Of a DNA stretch of 64,000 nt, positions 46,696 through 64,000 are shown piece by piece. Source of the DNA: Atrina japonica (Eukaryota > Mollusca > Bivalvia > Pterioida > Pinnidae); NCBI GenBank assembly GCA_030159075.1, contig BROG01000298.1, forward strand, positions 644,001 to 708,000. Direction: 5' to 3'. The notes below the pieces were generated by a model. The model did no database searches. It saw nothing but the letters and a program-made list of their open reading frames with translations, and was not told where the DNA came from. The stretch's first letter is position 1; every line of letters starts with the position of its first letter. The position numbers and the translations under genes are program-made.

Positions 46696-47191
46696 ACATG
46701 TAGTAAGTAGTGATGCATGTTTACTGACTTACCTCTCTTTCTAACATACATTTGCTTACATGTACAGATATCAGAATGATATTTGAGCAACCATTTATCT
46801 CTTTATTCAGTTAATGTGTTTAAGTCTTCTTGAATGGTTTCTCCCTTGGGTCCTTTATGATCATAATAATTTTGGCATTATCTCTAAATAGGTAGTCTTA
46901 CATCAAAATATCAAAATTCACTGACTCTGGGAGGTATTTATGTACCGGTGGAATACCAGACCTTACAGACATTCATTCAGATTTCTGGTGGGTAATGTTG
47001 ATTTGTTGAATTGCCTCATTTAGAAAGCTGTTTATCCATGTACATGTAATAATGATGCCATAATTCCATATGAGTTAAGTAATGAGTTTTGTTTTGAAAT
47101 TATTTGAGATTTTTATATTTTATAGTGCAATGCTTCAACCAGGTGTTTAGATTAAACCAGAAGTTAGATCTGTGAGAACTGACTCTTCAAA

Positions 47192-61455
<14,264 letters not shown>

Positions 61456-61464
61456 GTAGGGAAT

Positions 61465-63020
61465 GATACAGCAAGATGCTGTAAATTAGGGAGTAGATAT
61501 GTATAACAAGGTGCTGGGAATTAGGGAGTAGATATGTATAACAAGGTGCTGGAAATTAGGGAGTAGATATGTATAACAAGGTGTTGGAAATTAGAGAGTA
61601 GATATGTATAACAAGGTGCTGGAAATTAGGGAGTAGATATGTATAACAAGGTGCTGGAAATTTAGGGAGTAGATAAATGTATAACAAGATGCTGGAAATT
61701 AGGGAGTAGATATATGTTTAACAAGGTGCTTGAAATTTAGCGAGTAGATGTGTATAACAAGGTGCTGGAAATTAAGGAGTTGATATATGTATAACAAGGT
61801 GCTGGAAATTTAGGGAGTAGATATGTATAACAAGGTGCTGGAAATTTAGGGAGTAGATATTTATAACAAGGTGATGGAAATTTAGGGAGTAGATATTTAT
61901 AACAAGGTGATGGAAATTTATGGAGTAGATATGTATAACAAGGTGCTGGAAATAAGGGAGTACATATGTATAACAAGGTGCTGGAAATGTAGAGAGTAGA
62001 TATGTATAACAAGGTGTTGGAAATTAAGGAGTTGATATATGTATAACAAGGTGCTGGAAATTTAGGGAGTAGATATGTATAACAAGGTGCTGGAAATTTA
62101 GGGAGTAGATATTTATAACAAGGTGATGGAAATTTATGGAGTAAATATGTATAACAAGGTGCTGGAAATTTAGGGAGTAGATATATGTATAACAAGGTGC
62201 TGGAAATTAGGGAGTAGATATATGTATAACAAGGTGCTGGAAATTAGGAGTAGATATGTATAACATGGTGCTAGGAATTAGGGAGTAGATATGTATTACA
62301 AGGTGCTGGAAATTAAGGAGTAGATATATGTATAACAAGGTGCTGAAAATTTAGGGAGTAGATATGTATGACAAGGTGCTGAAGTTTAAGGGAGTAGATA
62401 TGTTTAATAAGGTGCTGGAAATATAGGGAGTAGGTATATGTTTAACAAGGTGCTGGAAATTAGGGAGTAGATATATGTATAACAAAGTGCTGGAAATTTA
62501 GGGAGTAGATTTGTATAACAAGGTGCTGGAAATTTAGGAAGTAGATATAAATAACAAGGTGCTGGAAATTAAGGAGTAGATATATGAATAACAAGGTGCT
62601 GGAAATTTAGGGATTAGATATGGAAAAGAAGGTGCTGGGAATTAGGGAGTAGATATGTATAACACGGTGCTGGAAATTTAGGGAGTAGATGTGTATAACA
62701 AGGTGTTGAAAATTAGGGAGTAGATATATGTATAACAAGGTGCTGGAAATTTGGGGAGTAGATATATGTAAATAAAAGGTCCTGAAAATTATGGAGTAGA
62801 TATATGTATAATAAGGTGCTGGAAATTTTGGGAGTAGATATGTATAAAAAGGTGCTGGAAATTTAGGGATTAGATATGAATAACAAGCTGCTGAGTGCAT
62901 TACATAGTAGATATGTATAACAAGGTGCTGGGAACATCAGGGAGTAGATATGTATAACAAGGTGCTGGAAATTTAGGGAGTAGATATGTACAACAAGGTG
63001 CTGGGAACATTAGGGAGTAG

Positions 63021-63025
<5 letters not shown>
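61465..63025. repeat. 35-36-bp minisatellite, about 43 copies
   Basis: Unit GTAGATATGTATAACAAGGT then GCTGGAAATTTAGGGA, with irregular T and AT indels. PRRC1 intron 8, starting only ~10 bp after the exon 8 donor. The Tyr/Pro-rich minus-strand frames are artefacts. Confidence 0.95.

Positions 63026-63089
<64 letters not shown>
63025..63089. repeat. (TA)n microsatellite
   Basis: About 30 TA units ending the 35-bp array. Confidence 0.95.
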
Positions 63090-63090
<1 letters not shown>

Positions 63091-63930
63091 TGAAGTTTTT
63101 ATTTAATGTATAATATATGTGTGGACTGTATTATAACAGAGAGTAACACATGACAAAATGTGTGATCAGATGCCATATCAATCCAAGACTCCCAATATCA
63201 GTCGGAGGCATTTTTGTATCTGTGATTCACAGATAGATAAAAAAGCGGAACCTGGCTTGAGAGGCTATCTCATCTGCTACTGAAATGTCGGTTCTCAAGA
63301 CTAATGGTCTGTGTATCTAAAGGATTATGTTGCCAGGTGGTTTTCAGAATCTGGTCTCAGAAGACCAATGGTCTTTCATGAGAGTGGTCTTTCAAGACAG
63401 GTTCCACTGTACTAGTCTTTAATTCCTATCATGACTTTCATCCATTTGGGAATTCCATTGTATGAAGCAAACAACTGTTCACACAACTCAGGCTAAAACT
63501 TACCTTTAATGATAAACTTTGCTTCCATAATTTGTATTTTACAGTAAATATTTTTATAAAGATATATATTGAAATAATGATAAGCCTATAGGTGACAACA
63601 ATAACTTTGAAAAGAACATTCATGGAAAGTCCACTTCTTGTTTTACCCTGTTGAAGGAAACACTAGAATATAGAAATATAAATGCACAACTTTTCTTGAG
63701 TGTATTGAGCCTACCTACTAAATTTTTTTACTCCTTTTAAATAAAACATTTAGTAATCAGGGGATTCATTTACATATTCATTCAATTGTTCTTAAAACTA
63801 TTCAAATTTGGCCAAATATGTCACAGACTGTGCTTACACAATCGTTAATGCAAGAAATTAAATTTCTGCCTGAATTGGAAAACACTTGAGTTATTCAGAA
63901 TAAAAACACAAGAGGCATTCCATATGGGGC
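63090..63930. other. PRRC1 intron 8, nothing firmly recognised
   Basis: Contains scattered GGTCTTTC...GACAGGTTCCACTGTACT-like text (63,380-63,412) related to the dispersed 'AAAGACC' repeats. No exon found; the remaining PRRC1 exons must lie further right. Confidence 0.4.
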
Positions 63931-63937
63931 TGCGATA

Positions 63938-64000
63938 AAATGTTAAAGGTGTGTGATAAAGGGCGGGCAGATAGAGGGCATGTGATAAAGGGCGGGCAGA
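63938..64000. repeat. Start of a ~29-bp tandem repeat at the window edge
   Basis: TGTGATAAAGGGCGGGCAGA occurs at about 63,952 and 63,981 (AGAGGGCA between). Cut by the window end. Confidence 0.7.

Noticed and set aside
61737..62900. Tyr/Pro-rich repetitive protein on the minus strand
   Set aside because: Frame echo of the 35-36-bp minisatellite; indels break the frame repeatedly.

Overview
The window is a piece of a eukaryotic genome. It is AT-rich, the genes are split into short exons with GT-AG introns, and introns and intergenic DNA are packed with repeats. The two host genes, the metazoan tRNA-derived SINEs with a conserved central domain, and the many TIR elements and intronic minisatellites all point to a mollusc, most likely a bivalve. 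I cannot name the species.

Left part (1-15,129, minus strand): the first eight coding exons of a concentrative nucleoside transporter (SLC28A/CNT). They join in phase into 490 codons. The C-terminal exons lie beyond position 1. Its introns hold old tRNA-SINE copies, a ~2 kb element with about 170-bp tandem repeats (7.1-9.2 kb), two GGCGTCGG-ended MITEs, microsatellites, and a ~2 kb inverted-repeat element (12.7-14.7 kb).

Middle part (15,169-40,904): this can be read as one tyrosine-recombinase (DIRS-like) retrotransposon of about 5.3 kb, blown up to 25.7 kb by nested insertions. The insertions are a 5.6-kb element with 36-bp TIRs and 7-bp TSD (itself hit by a 649-bp MITE with a 9-bp TSD), a 5'-truncated LINE (19-bp TSD), a 6.8-kb LINE of the same type in the opposite orientation (9-bp TSD, intact ORF1, a 2A-like motif before the endonuclease), a foldback element, and a 4.7-kb hAT-like element holding a LINE fragment and a 2.1-kb almost pure T/G tract. 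Removing three of the insertions with one TSD copy each restores an open DIRS reading frame across every junction. That is strong internal proof of the order of events. The DIRS terminal repeat begins only ~40 bp upstream of the transporter start codon.

Right part (40,905-64,000): repeats (a perfect 34-bp-arm hairpin, a ~145-bp tandem array, two related SINEs, one carrying an 84-bp TTAA MITE, and a hAT-like element at 44.4-45.4 kb). Then come the first eight coding exons of PRRC1 on the plus strand (47,192-61,455; 275 codons, C-terminus beyond the window). PRRC1 introns carry five unrelated minisatellite arrays with periods of about 33, 77, 16, 35 and 35-36 bp.

The most unusual signal is the 7-bp-TSD element family with ends starting CAGCGATATATAAAG. 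Besides the 5.6-kb copy there are two tiny perfect palindromes, 30 and 14 bp, each flanked by perfect 7-bp direct repeats. Their sequences are what results from joining two staggered TIR overhangs at a self-complementary 4-mer, so they look like excision scars.
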